Source: Nitrospiraceae bacterium | GTDB lineage: Bacteria > Nitrospirota > Thermodesulfovibrionia > Thermodesulfovibrionales > UBA9159 | Assembly: GCA_003453735.1 (NCBI GenBank) | Contig: DMNE01000478.1 | Location: forward strand, 6,741-14,121 | Direction: 5' to 3' | Length of the DNA: 7,381 nucleotides | Part shown: positions 1 to 6,320 of the stretch, one piece after another | Position numbering within the stretch: position 1 is the stretch's first letter | How the letters are laid out: every line of letters begins with the position of its first letter | The notes under the pieces: generated by a model | What the model saw: the letters and a program-made list of their open reading frames with translations, nothing else | Database searches by the model: none | What the model was told of the DNA's origin: nothing | Translations under genes and position numbers: made by a program

Positions 1-278
1 AGATAAGATATGCCTTCCTGCTTCAGGCTTATCCCCGGGCTGCTTGAAGAGGTCATGGCTCGTACCCCGCATGCGGATGCGCCATAAACCATATTTATTG
101 CAGCCAGTTCACTCTCAGCCTGAATGAAGATACCACTTACCTCACCCAGTCTCCAGGACAGGTATTCGGGAATCTCATTCTGGGGGGTTATGGGATAACC
201 CGCGTAGAAGCGGCACCCTGCCTGAACGGCCGCCTCTGCAATGACCTCGTTGCCTTTCATGAATAGCTTCTCTACCAT
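1..278 (-). CDS. vorB: 2-oxoacid (3-methyl-2-oxobutanoate type):ferredoxin oxidoreductase alpha subunit, VorB-like, partial
   Basis: This gene runs off the left edge; only the N-terminal 92 codons are present. The subunit supplies the thiamine-diphosphate pyrimidine-side domain of ferredoxin-dependent 2-oxoacid oxidoreductases, cytoplasmic enzymes that interconvert a 2-oxoacid plus CoA with acyl-CoA, CO2 and reduced ferredoxin. I see [11 protein letters not shown] at residues 7-17, the GYPITPQ motif at 28-34, QAESELAA at 53-60 (this region holds the Glu that activates thiamine diphosphate in the family), and a Ser-rich TSSSSPG loop at 76-82, all in the family's usual order. The wording and spacing fit VorB/KorA better than pyruvate:ferredoxin oxidoreductase, but substrate cannot be fixed from this fragment. 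The start is uncertain. ATG at 278 gives the usual short lead before MKGN but has no Shine-Dalgarno sequence. ATG at 260 is also possible and would fit a transcript starting near 279. The gene is divergent from glyQ, so it is not in the same operon. Confidence 0.85.
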   Translation of the reverse strand, partial: MVEKLFMKGNEVIAEAAVQAGCRFYAGYPITPQNEIPEYLSWRLGEVSGIFIQAESELAAINMVYGASACGVRAMTSSSSPGISLKQEGISY

Positions 279-285
279 CGCAAAA

Positions 286-314
286 ATTATATCATATTCG
301 CACATTTGACAAAA
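286..314 (-). promoter_or_regulatory. Putative promoter for the vorB-like gene
   Basis: Read on the minus strand, a perfect TATAAT lies at 291-286. A TTGTCA at 312-307 (15-bp spacer) or a weaker TTTTGT at 314-309 (17-bp spacer) could be the -35 element. Transcription would start near 279, right at the first ATG, so either the mRNA is nearly leaderless or translation begins at the second ATG (260). The -35 match is imperfect and the region is AT-rich, so this is a moderate-confidence inference. Confidence 0.45.
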
Positions 315-335
315 CGCAAATCCTTCCATTATGAT
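306..335 (+). promoter_or_regulatory. Sigma70-type promoter for glyQ-glyS
   Basis: A consensus -35 TTGACA at 306-311 is followed after 18 bp by TATGAT at 330-335, one mismatch from consensus. The expected start of transcription is around 342, leaving only about 8 nt before the glyQ ATG at 350. The same -35 and an almost identical -10 with the same 18-bp spacer occur upstream of the glutamate synthase genes, which strengthens both calls. The -35 overlaps the proposed -35 of the opposite-strand promoter. No T-box or other long leader fits in this gap. Confidence 0.65.
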
Positions 336-349
336 TCTACTTCAAAGAG

Positions 350-1249
350 ATGAACTTCCAGTCCATCATCCTAAAACTCCAAGCATTTTGGTCCAAGCAG
401 GGCTGCGTACTGCTGCAGCCCTATGATATCGAGGTGGGTGCGGGGACCTTCCATCCGGCAACATTTTTCAGGGTCTTAGGGCCGGAGCCCTGGAGGGTCG
501 CTTATGTCGAGCCTTCTAGGAGACCGACGGACGGCAGATATGGCGAAAACCCCAACAGACTCCAGCACTACTATCAATACCAGGTGGTCCTGAAGCCCTC
601 GCCTCTGGAGAGTCAGGAACTCTACCTGGAGAGCCTCAGTCATCTGGGTATCGATCCCCTGAAACACGATATCAGATTTGTTGAAGATGACTGGGAATCG
701 CCTACCCTCGGTGCATGGGGCTTGGGCTGGGAGGTCTGGCTTGATGGGATGGAGATTACCCAATTTACCTATTTCCAGCAAGTGGGAGGCATAGACCTTA
801 AACCGGTATCAGTGGAGATCACCTACGGCCTTGAGCGGATAGCTATGTATCTGCAGGGTGTGGACAATGTGTATAGTCTCGACTGGGGCAACGGAATAAA
901 GTACGGGGATATCCATTATATTGGTGAAGTTGAGTCTTCAAAATACAACTTTGATTTCGCAGACACTGAATTGCTCATGAAGCAGTTTGAATCATACGAG
1001 AGAGAGGCGAAGAGGCTCACTGGTCTCGGCCTTGTCCTGCCTTCTTATGAGTTCTGTCTGAAGTGCTCACACACCTTCAACCTCCTTGAGGCCCGGGGGG
1101 CCTTCTCGGTAACGGAGAGGACAGGGTATATAGCCCGCGTAAGAGTTATCGCAAAACTCTGTGCAGAGGCATACTACAAGCAGAGAGAGGAGATGGGTTT
1201 TCCGCTCCTTAATCGCGAATTAGCAGGAAGTGAACGGTGCCAGCCATGA
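350..1249 (+). CDS. glyQ: Glycyl-tRNA synthetase alpha subunit
   Basis: This is the catalytic alpha chain of the bacterial alpha2-beta2 glycyl-tRNA synthetase, which activates glycine with ATP and charges tRNA-Gly in the cytoplasm. At 299 residues it is near the E. coli length (about 303). Family blocks are present in order: [20 protein letters not shown] (17-36), the GPEPW and [17 protein letters not shown] region (44-70) with QHYYQYQ after it, [19 protein letters not shown] (110-128), [10 protein letters not shown] (135-144), and class II motif 3 YGLER with R163. The C-terminal [10 protein letters not shown] helix region is also present. The start at 350 matches the family N-terminus (MNFQ...) and a stop codon lies in frame just upstream, so it cannot be longer. 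There is no proper Shine-Dalgarno; a GAG directly abuts the ATG, consistent with a very short leader. It overlaps glyS and is surely co-transcribed with it. Confidence 0.97.
   Translation: MNFQSIILKLQAFWSKQGCVLLQPYDIEVGAGTFHPATFFRVLGPEPWRVAYVEPSRRPTDGRYGENPNRLQHYYQYQVVLKPSPLESQELYLESLSHLGIDPLKHDIRFVEDDWESPTLGAWGLGWEVWLDGMEITQFTYFQQVGGIDLKPVSVEITYGLERIAMYLQGVDNVYSLDWGNGIKYGDIHYIGEVESSKYNFDFADTELLMKQFESYEREAKRLTGLGLVLPSYEFCLKCSHTFNLLEARGAFSVTERTGYIARVRVIAKLCAEAYYKQREEMGFPLLNRELAGSERCQP
1225..1230 (+). promoter_or_regulatory. glyS: Ribosome binding site supporting the glyS GTG start
   Basis: AGGAAG inside the end of glyQ lies 6 nt before the GTG at 1237. It is 15 nt before the ATG at 1246, which overlaps the glyQ stop as ATGA. 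Spacing favours the GTG; the ATGA overlap favours the ATG as a coupled restart. The difference is only three residues. Confidence 0.5.
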
Positions 1250-3330
1250 CCCCGGATATGAAGGGATCCTCACTCCTCATGGAGATAGGCACTGAAGAGA
1301 TACCAGCAAGATTCATTGCGCCCGCCTTGACTATGCTCAGAGAGAAAGCCGGATCGGTATTCAGCGATTACTCTATAGATTTTTCTGATGCGCAGACCTA
1401 CGGAACGCCGAGACGACTTGTCTTGCTGATGAACGGGTTACCACCTATGCAGAAGGACATCGTGAAGGAACTCTACGGTCCTCCCCAAAGAGCTGCTTTT
1501 GATAAAGACGGAAACCCCTCGAAGGCCGCTCTGGGGTTTGCTGCTGCTGTAGGGGTGGAGGTGTCGAGTCTTCAGATACGGAAAAAGGATAAAGGCGAGT
1601 ATGTGGTTGCGATCATCCAGCAGAAGGGTATCGCCGTCAAAGAACTTCTGCCCGAGATTCTTCAGAAGATAATCCTTTTATTGCACTTCCCCAAGTCCAT
1701 GCGATGGGGCAACGGCAGTTTCCGGTTCGTCAGGCCTATTCACTGGATATTGGCTCTCTGTGACCGAGAGGTGATCCCTTTTGAGCTTGACGGCATCAAG
1801 AGCGCCAATCTTACAAAGGGCCACCGGTTTCTCTCTCCGGGGGTCTTCATCGTTAGAGAGATTCCTACCTACCTCCATCTTATGGAGAACAACTATGTGA
1901 TCGTGGATCAGGCAATGAGAAAAAAGATCATAGCTGAAGGGGTCGCTAAGCTTTCGTCATCGGTTGGGGGCTTACCAGTGAAGGACGAAGAGCTCCTTGA
2001 TGCCGTAACATATCTTACTGAATACCCTGTTCCCTTTCTCTGCGAGTTTCCCCATGATTATCTCAGGCTTCCCCGGGAACTGCTCATCACCGTGATGAGG
2101 GATCATCAAAAATTCTTCGCCGTGGAGGACGAACAGGGAAGACTCAAGAATCATTTCATAGTCGTCAGCAATACCAAGGCAGAGAATGCGGAGACCGTAA
2201 GGGCAGGCGCTGAACGGGTCATCAAGGCGAGATTCGAGGACGCACGGTTTTACTATGAAGAAGATCTCAAAACGCCGCTTCATTCTAGGATAGAGGATCT
2301 CAAGAGGGTGACCTTTCATGACAGGATCGGAAGCCTTTTTGACAAGACAGAAAAAGTCGTAAAACTTGCCTCGTTCCTCGCTGAGAGGCTTCTCCCCGAG
2401 AGCAAGCACCTCATCGAACGGGCTGCCTTGCTCGGTAAGACAGACCTTATTTCGGGCGTCGTCAGCGAATTCCCTGAACTGCAGGGACTTATGGGGAGGT
2501 ACTACGCGCTGAATGACGGAGAGGACAGGGCGGTCGCTGAGGCGATTGTCGAACAGTATCTGCCATCGCACTCAGGTGACAGGCTTCCTGCAACCGTCGA
2601 GGGCTCCCTCCTCAGTCTGGCCGACAAGATAGACTCCATTGTCTCATTCTTTGCCGTCGGGATCACCCCAACCGGATCGGAAGATCCATTCGCATTACGG
2701 AGGCAGGCACTTGCGGTTATTGCCATTCTGATGGAAAAGCGGTATCCCCTGATTTTGAAGGAGCTCTTCAGCGCGGCCGAGCAGAACTTGAAGGAAACAC
2801 GACCCACATTAGCGGATGAGCTACTGCAATTCTTTCTGCAGAGGATCGAGCCGCTCCTGACATCCCAGAATTTCGAGACGGACGTAATCCAGTCGATTGT
2901 TTACCTCATCGGTGATCTGCCCCCCGCGGAGATAAAAGAAAGGCTCCTCGCGATTTCGCAGTTTACGGCTGACACTGAGTACAACGCTTTCCTGCTCGCG
3001 ATAAAACGTGTCAACAACATCATTCCAGATCAGGAGATACCTCCGGTCAATGAGAACTTGCTCATTGAGATACCGGAAAGGAACCTCTACCATGATATCT
3101 TGACCCTCAAGCCTATTGTGCAGGGGATGCTCAGAGACAAGAGATATCATGATGCCCTGAAATTGCTCTCGGCACTGACTGGACCCATCAACGGTTTTTT
3201 TGATGCTGTCCTTGTCATGGATAAGCGTGAAGAAGTGAAGCTGAACAGGCTTGCCCTTTTGAAAGAGATTTGGAAGAGCGCTTTGACCATTGCCGATTTC
3301 TCGAAGCTGCTCGAAAGAGCTCACGGTTAG
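1237..3330 (+). CDS. glyS: Glycyl-tRNA synthetase beta subunit
   Basis: This is the beta chain of the tetrameric glycyl-tRNA synthetase, needed for tRNA-Gly recognition and charging together with GlyQ. Its 697 residues compare with 689 in E. coli. Visible family blocks are the N-terminal [12 protein letters not shown] (15-26), TYGTPRRL, a KSMRWG...FRFVRPIHW segment (about 154-169), [19 protein letters not shown], then the HD-like domain with GKTDL (400-404), [18 protein letters not shown] (461-467) and [12 protein letters not shown] (478-489). The C-terminal part contains KRVNNII (590-596) and RYHDALKLL...FFDAV, typical of the anticodon-binding domain. The GTG start is chosen for its Shine-Dalgarno spacing; ATG at 1246 or 1258 would shorten the protein by 3 or 7 residues. 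The gene is intact, with no frameshift. No convincing intrinsic terminator lies directly after its stop; the first one is about 150 bp downstream, in the next operon's leader. Confidence 0.96.
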   Translation: MPAMTPDMKGSSLLMEIGTEEIPARFIAPALTMLREKAGSVFSDYSIDFSDAQTYGTPRRLVLLMNGLPPMQKDIVKELYGPPQRAAFDKDGNPSKAALGFAAAVGVEVSSLQIRKKDKGEYVVAIIQQKGIAVKELLPEILQKIILLLHFPKSMRWGNGSFRFVRPIHWILALCDREVIPFELDGIKSANLTKGHRFLSPGVFIVREIPTYLHLMENNYVIVDQAMRKKIIAEGVAKLSSSVGGLPVKDEELLDAVTYLTEYPVPFLCEFPHDYLRLPRELLITVMRDHQKFFAVEDEQGRLKNHFIVVSNTKAENAETVRAGAERVIKARFEDARFYYEEDLKTPLHSRIEDLKRVTFHDRIGSLFDKTEKVVKLASFLAERLLPESKHLIERAALLGKTDLISGVVSEFPELQGLMGRYYALNDGEDRAVAEAIVEQYLPSHSGDRLPATVEGSLLSLADKIDSIVSFFAVGITPTGSEDPFALRRQALAVIAILMEKRYPLILKELFSAAEQNLKETRPTLADELLQFFLQRIEPLLTSQNFETDVIQSIVYLIGDLPPAEIKERLLAISQFTADTEYNAFLLAIKRVNNIIPDQEIPPVNENLLIEIPERNLYHDILTLKPIVQGMLRDKRYHDALKLLSALTGPINGFFDAVLVMDKREEVKLNRLALLKEIWKSALTIADFSKLLERAHG

Positions 3331-3387
3331 CATTCTCAAGCGGTATCCTCGCGGTCTGTGCCGCCGACGAGAAAGGTGTTTCGTAAT

Positions 3388-3399
3388 GGAATATATTCC
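3388..3399. repeat. Perfect 12-bp palindrome GGAATATATTCC, possible operator
   Basis: GGAATATATTCC reads the same on both strands. Its centre (3393.5) is about 28 bp upstream of the -35 box at 3421, or roughly 64 bp upstream of the predicted transcription start, a position where class I activators commonly bind. An ATTCCG-like half repeats slightly downstream (around 3407-3412). I do not recognise the motif as the site of a particular regulator. Confidence 0.35.
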
Positions 3400-3420
3400 G
3401 GCCGCAATTCCGCCCGCCCG

Positions 3421-3450
3421 TTGACAAAATCCGCCTTTCAACATTATTAT
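3421..3450 (+). promoter_or_regulatory. Sigma70-type promoter for the glutamate synthase genes
   Basis: A consensus TTGACA at 3421-3426 is followed after 18 bp by TATTAT at 3445-3450. Transcription is expected to start around 3457, giving a leader of about 100 nt before the ATG at 3556. The architecture matches the glyQ promoter: both have TTGACA followed by AAA, an 18-bp spacer ending in CAT, and a TAT(G/T)AT -10. The promoter sits upstream of a terminator hairpin, which is why I treat the hairpin as an attenuator rather than only the end of the glyS transcript. Confidence 0.65.
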
Positions 3451-3461
3451 AAAAATTAGGG

Positions 3462-3504
3462 TTGTAGCCACGATGTAGCGTCTGCTCCCGGCACCGGGCT
3501 GCAG
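3462..3504 (+). promoter_or_regulatory. Candidate antiterminator pairing in the glutamate synthase leader
   Basis: TTGTAGCC at 3462-3469 can pair with GGCTGCAG at 3497-3504 over eight consecutive positions (six Watson-Crick and two G-U). The second segment covers part of the 3' arm of the terminator stem and of its upper helix, so this pairing and the terminator exclude each other. The first segment lies at the very 5' end of the predicted transcript and would be made before the terminator. Which signal, such as a ligand, protein or ribosome, tips the balance cannot be seen. I do not recognise a known riboswitch consensus. Confidence 0.4.
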
Positions 3505-3514
3505 GCGCTTTTTT
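3477..3514 (+). terminator. Intrinsic terminator hairpin, probable attenuator
   Basis: AGCGTCTGC (3477-3485) pairs with GCAGGCGCT (3501-3509) over nine positions with one U-G pair. Above a small internal loop, CCCG (3487-3490) pairs with CGGG (3495-3498) around a GCAC loop. The stem is followed at once by a run of six T (3509-3514). This is a textbook rho-independent terminator. It lies between the predicted promoter and the first glutamate synthase start codon, so RNA starting near 3457 would end after about 58 nt unless antitermination occurs. It could also stop read-through from glyS. Confidence 0.75.
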
Positions 3515-3555
3515 GACTGTGACAGGATATACTAGAGTCGAGGTAAGAAACAACA

Positions 3556-4674
3556 ATGTGTAGACTCGCGGCAATAACAGCAAAGGAATTCTTCTCACCC
3601 ATGGAGAACATCCTCGCCCTGGAGACCATGAAAGAAGGACATGATGGCTCAGGACTTGGGCTCACCCTCAAAGACCTCGGCGGTGAGTTTGAGAAGCTGA
3701 AGAAATATCCGGTAATGTCAGGAATTTGTTCAGGAGAAGGCAAAAAAACGCTGGATGCCTATATGAGCAAGCAGGGGTTTACGCTCAAGCACGAATGGAG
3801 TCCGAAGATAAAGGTAATGAAAGGGATTACAGCTCGCGAGTACTATTTTGCAAGAGTGTATCATTATCCTGCCTCTTACAAAGACAGATCCGAAAAGGAA
3901 AAGGAAGACCTTCTCATGAACACCCGTCTTGCGCTGAGGAAGATTGGCGAGCCGAATGAGGCGATATTCGTGTTTTCCTTCTACCCCGATGTCATCACCC
4001 TGAAAGAGGTGGGGGACCCGCTTCAGGTGGCTGAATTCTTCGGTCTCGACAGGGATGAGTTAAGAGCAAAGATCGTCTTGGCCCAGGGCAGGCAAAACAC
4101 TAACTATGCCATATACCTGTATGCCTGTCATCCTTTTTTCATCCAGGGCTTCTGCTCCATGACAAACGGCGAGAATACCGCCTTTGTGCCCATACGGGAT
4201 TTCCTCCTGGGAAGGGGATTCTCCGGCTATGTCGGATACAATAGTGACAGCGAGGTGTTCACCCATATACTGCACTACAGTATGCGTCAGCTCGGATTGC
4301 CCTTACATCACTATAAGGATGTCATCACCCCTCTGAAGGCATCAGAGATAGAACAGAGAAAAGACAGGGATGCATTGAAACTCATGAAGCAGTCATTAAG
4401 ACCATTATGTATCGATGGGCCGAATATGGTCATCGGCTTTACCCCTGACGGAACTTGTTTTATGGTTCATGACACCAAAAAGCTGAGACCGGGGGTTGTT
4501 GGTGGAGCGAAGGGTAAATACGCATTAATGTCTGAGGAATGCGGAGTTGACAAGGCAATCCCGAAGAGGCACAGGGATAAGGATATCTTCCCTATGAAAT
4601 ACGACATGGTAACGATCTCGCCTCAGGCAGAGGAGGTGACGGTATGGAACCAGCTGCACGGTCAGATCTCGTAA
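3556..4674 (+). CDS. Glutamate synthase amidotransferase subunit (class II glutamine amidotransferase, GltB N-terminal domain type)
   Basis: This is a stand-alone version of the N-terminal glutaminase domain of glutamate synthase. It releases ammonia from glutamine for transfer to 2-oxoglutarate at the FMN subunit encoded next. The start is fixed by the family signature MCRL: Cys2 becomes the N-terminal nucleophile after Met removal. A GAGGT ribosome binding site lies 11 nt upstream. Other class II landmarks are the GHDGSG loop (28-33), FARVYHYPAS with Arg100, the oxyanion-hole TNGEN (203-207), and the glutamine-binding NSDSE (229-233). Near the C-terminus, HDTKKLRPG and SEECGVD match the LRP and SE-x-GV elements of GltB. 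The 372-residue length fits GlxB/MgsA-like single-domain subunits. A role in N-methylglutamate synthesis (Mgs) is an alternative family assignment, but the context with ferredoxin and GltD-like domains favours ordinary glutamate synthesis. Its end overlaps the next gene by 31 nt. Confidence 0.9.
   Translation: MCRLAAITAKEFFSPMENILALETMKEGHDGSGLGLTLKDLGGEFEKLKKYPVMSGICSGEGKKTLDAYMSKQGFTLKHEWSPKIKVMKGITAREYYFARVYHYPASYKDRSEKEKEDLLMNTRLALRKIGEPNEAIFVFSFYPDVITLKEVGDPLQVAEFFGLDRDELRAKIVLAQGRQNTNYAIYLYACHPFFIQGFCSMTNGENTAFVPIRDFLLGRGFSGYVGYNSDSEVFTHILHYSMRQLGLPLHHYKDVITPLKASEIEQRKDRDALKLMKQSLRPLCIDGPNMVIGFTPDGTCFMVHDTKKLRPGVVGGAKGKYALMSEECGVDKAIPKRHRDKDIFPMKYDMVTISPQAEEVTVWNQLHGQIS
4631..4639 (+). 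promoter_or_regulatory. Strong ribosome binding site for the FMN subunit
   Basis: AGGAGGTGA, a complete anti-Shine-Dalgarno match, lies inside the end of the amidotransferase gene, with its AGGAGG core 7 nt before the ATG at 4644. It fixes the start of the second glutamate synthase gene inside the first and suggests coupled but strong independent initiation. Confidence 0.8.
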
Positions 4675-6320
4675 GATTAGACCATAATCACCGGCTCTCG
4701 TTGCGGGAGTTTCCCTATATTATCCGCTGGAGGGATGACCGGTGCAAGCGGTGCGGCAGGTGCACAGCCGTGTGCCCCGTTAAGGCCATTGAGCCTACAG
4801 TTAAGGTGCAGAGGATTGTCCGGTCAGAGGGGCCTGTCCCCACCCCCACTACAGTAAGAAGAATCATTCAGATAGTTGAGCAGGTGACCGACATGGAGCG
4901 GTACTGCACCGGGTGTGGGGCCTGCACTCTGGTATGTCCGAATGAGGCGATAGAGCCGGAATTCAACCCTCAGAACAAGTTCTATCATTACAAGAATAAG
5001 GGCGGTGAGCCGTACAAGAGAGGCGGCAGGAGAAACGACCCGTCCATTTCAACACTTGATAAACTCAAATTCACAAGGATCTCTATGCTCACCGACCCTG
5101 CTCTCGATGCGGGAAGGCACGAGTTCCGTGTCAGGACCCTCCTGGGAAGGATCTTGCCTCCTGAAGAACTTCCGCTAATAACTGAAAATGGTCGATTAGT
5201 GGTAGATACGGCCAACGGAAGGTTCATTCCGCCTGTGCGTGAGATATTTCCCATCATGATCGGGAGCATGTCTATAGGTGCCCTTTCGCCTGCCATGTGG
5301 GAAGGCCTTGCCATGGGTGTGGCGTATCTCAATGAAGTGGAGGGGCTGCCTGTTGTCATGTGCTCTGGCGAAGGCGGAATGCCGCCGAGACTCCTGAAGT
5401 CAAAGTATCTGAAATACTTCATCATCCAGATCGCCTCAGGGTACTTCGGATGGGATGAGATCATCCATGCACTTCCGCACATGGTCGAAGACCCTGCTGC
5501 CATTGAGATCAAGTACGGCCAGGGCGCAAAACCGGGCGATGGAGGACTGCTCATGGCCCAGAAGGTCTTGAAGCTGATAGCCGGTATCCGAGGGGTACCG
5601 CAGTTTGTCGATCTGGCATCCCCGCCCACTCACCAGACAAAATATTCCATCGAGGAAGCGGTCGCAAAGATGATCCAGTCCATGTCCATGGCATGGGGCT
5701 TCCGGGTGCCTGTGTACCCGAAGATCTCAGGAACAAAAACCGCCCGGGCAGTTCTGAATAACCTCGCACGAAATCCCTTTGCTGCGGCCTTGTCCATTGA
5801 TGGTGAGGACGGTGGAACCGGTGCGGCATACAACGTCTCCATGGACAAGATGGGCCATCCCATTGCATCCAACATAAGAGACTGTTATCTCGACCTTGTG
5901 AAACAGGGTAAGCAGAACGAACTTCCTCTTATAGCAGCGGGAGGTGTCGGCAAAAAAGGGAATCTTGCAGCGAATGCAGCAGCGCTCATTATGCTTGGCG
6001 CATCAGCGGTCTCTATCGGGAAATACATTATGCAGGCCGCGGCGGACTGTTTAGGCGATGAATACAATCGTTGCAATCTCTGTAATACGGGCAAATGCCC
6101 CAGGGGGATAACCACCCAAGATCCAAAACTCTACAGAAGGCTTGATGCAGATAGAGTGGCGGAGCGCGTGGTCGAGACCTTCAAGGCTGCTGACGTGGAA
6201 TTGAGAAAGATCTTTGCACCCATGGGCAGAAGCACTGAACTCCCCATTGGCATGTCTGATGGGTTGAGTATCGATGACCGGGCGATGGCAGAGAGGTTAG
6301 AGATAAGCTATGTGTGCTGA
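4644..6320 (+). CDS. gltB: Glutamate synthase FMN subunit with N-terminal 2[4Fe-4S] ferredoxin domain (archaeal-type GltB)
   Basis: This is the synthase core that uses FMN and Fe-S clusters to convert 2-oxoglutarate plus ammonia to glutamate. The N-terminal ferredoxin domain has two full C-x2-C-x2-C-x3-CP motifs (C34-C37-C40-C44 and C88-C91-C94-C98), separated by 43 residues, longer than in small 2[4Fe-4S] ferredoxins. From about residue 135 the Glu_synthase TIM-barrel follows: FPIMIGSMSIGALS, CSGEGG, KYGQGAKPGDGG (290-301), FVDLASPPTHQTKYS, KISGTKTA, the IDGEDGGTGAA flavin-site region (385-395), and IAAGGVGKKG...GASAVSIGK for FMN phosphate. A cysteine cluster with C477-x2-C480-x4-C485-P then precedes RGITTQ, corresponding to the cluster segment of GltB. 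The 558-residue length suits the archaeal-type family. The start is set by the strong ribosome binding site. The frame overlaps both neighbours. The ferredoxin domain suggests electrons from reduced ferredoxin or from the third subunit. Confidence 0.92.
   Translation: MEPAARSDLVRLDHNHRLSLREFPYIIRWRDDRCKRCGRCTAVCPVKAIEPTVKVQRIVRSEGPVPTPTTVRRIIQIVEQVTDMERYCTGCGACTLVCPNEAIEPEFNPQNKFYHYKNKGGEPYKRGGRRNDPSISTLDKLKFTRISMLTDPALDAGRHEFRVRTLLGRILPPEELPLITENGRLVVDTANGRFIPPVREIFPIMIGSMSIGALSPAMWEGLAMGVAYLNEVEGLPVVMCSGEGGMPPRLLKSKYLKYFIIQIASGYFGWDEIIHALPHMVEDPAAIEIKYGQGAKPGDGGLLMAQKVLKLIAGIRGVPQFVDLASPPTHQTKYSIEEAVAKMIQSMSMAWGFRVPVYPKISGTKTARAVLNNLARNPFAAALSIDGEDGGTGAAYNVSMDKMGHPIASNIRDCYLDLVKQGKQNELPLIAAGGVGKKGNLAANAAALIMLGASAVSIGKYIMQAAADCLGDEYNRCNLCNTGKCPRGITTQDPKLYRRLDADRVAERVVETFKAADVELRKIFAPMGRSTELPIGMSDGLSIDDRAMAERLEISYVC

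Noticed and set aside
279..349. T-box riboswitch upstream of glyQS
   Set aside because: The gap is 71 bp with the promoter inside it, leaving no room for a T-box leader, and no terminator hairpin is seen.
1972..2571. Long minus-strand open frame inside glyS (199 codons)
   Set aside because: It lies opposite a clearly conserved synthetase gene, its translation shows no recognisable domain, and there is no independent promoter or ribosome site.
3348..3371. Hairpin shortly after glyS as a terminator
   Set aside because: The CTCG/CGAG and CGG/CCG pairing has a bulge and no T-run follows, so it does not look like an intrinsic terminator.
3487..3505. Sigma54 (-24/-12) promoter-like GGCAC...TGC upstream of the glutamate synthase genes
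   Set aside because: The GG and GC elements are one base too close together, the TTGC is incomplete, and the bases are fully explained by the terminator hairpin.
3458..3520. ANTAR-type two-hairpin target or mini-ykkC (ACGA loop) in the leader
   Set aside because: No pair of hexaloop hairpins can be drawn, and the ACGA at 3470-3473 is not flanked by complementary arms; the flanking GTAGC copies are direct, not inverted.
3513..3533. Second promoter TTGACT / TATACT just before the amidotransferase gene
   Set aside because: The two boxes are only 9 bp apart, and the bases 17 bp before TATACT (GCGCTT) do not resemble a -35. A weak extended start cannot be excluded.
3726..3959. 77-codon plus-strand frame inside the amidotransferase gene
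   Set aside because: It is fully enclosed in a conserved gene in another frame, with no recognisable product.
4988..5629. Long minus-strand open frame inside the FMN subunit gene (213 codons)
   Set aside because: It is a shadow of the conserved glutamate synthase frame, with Ser/Pro/Met-rich translation typical of antisense reading.
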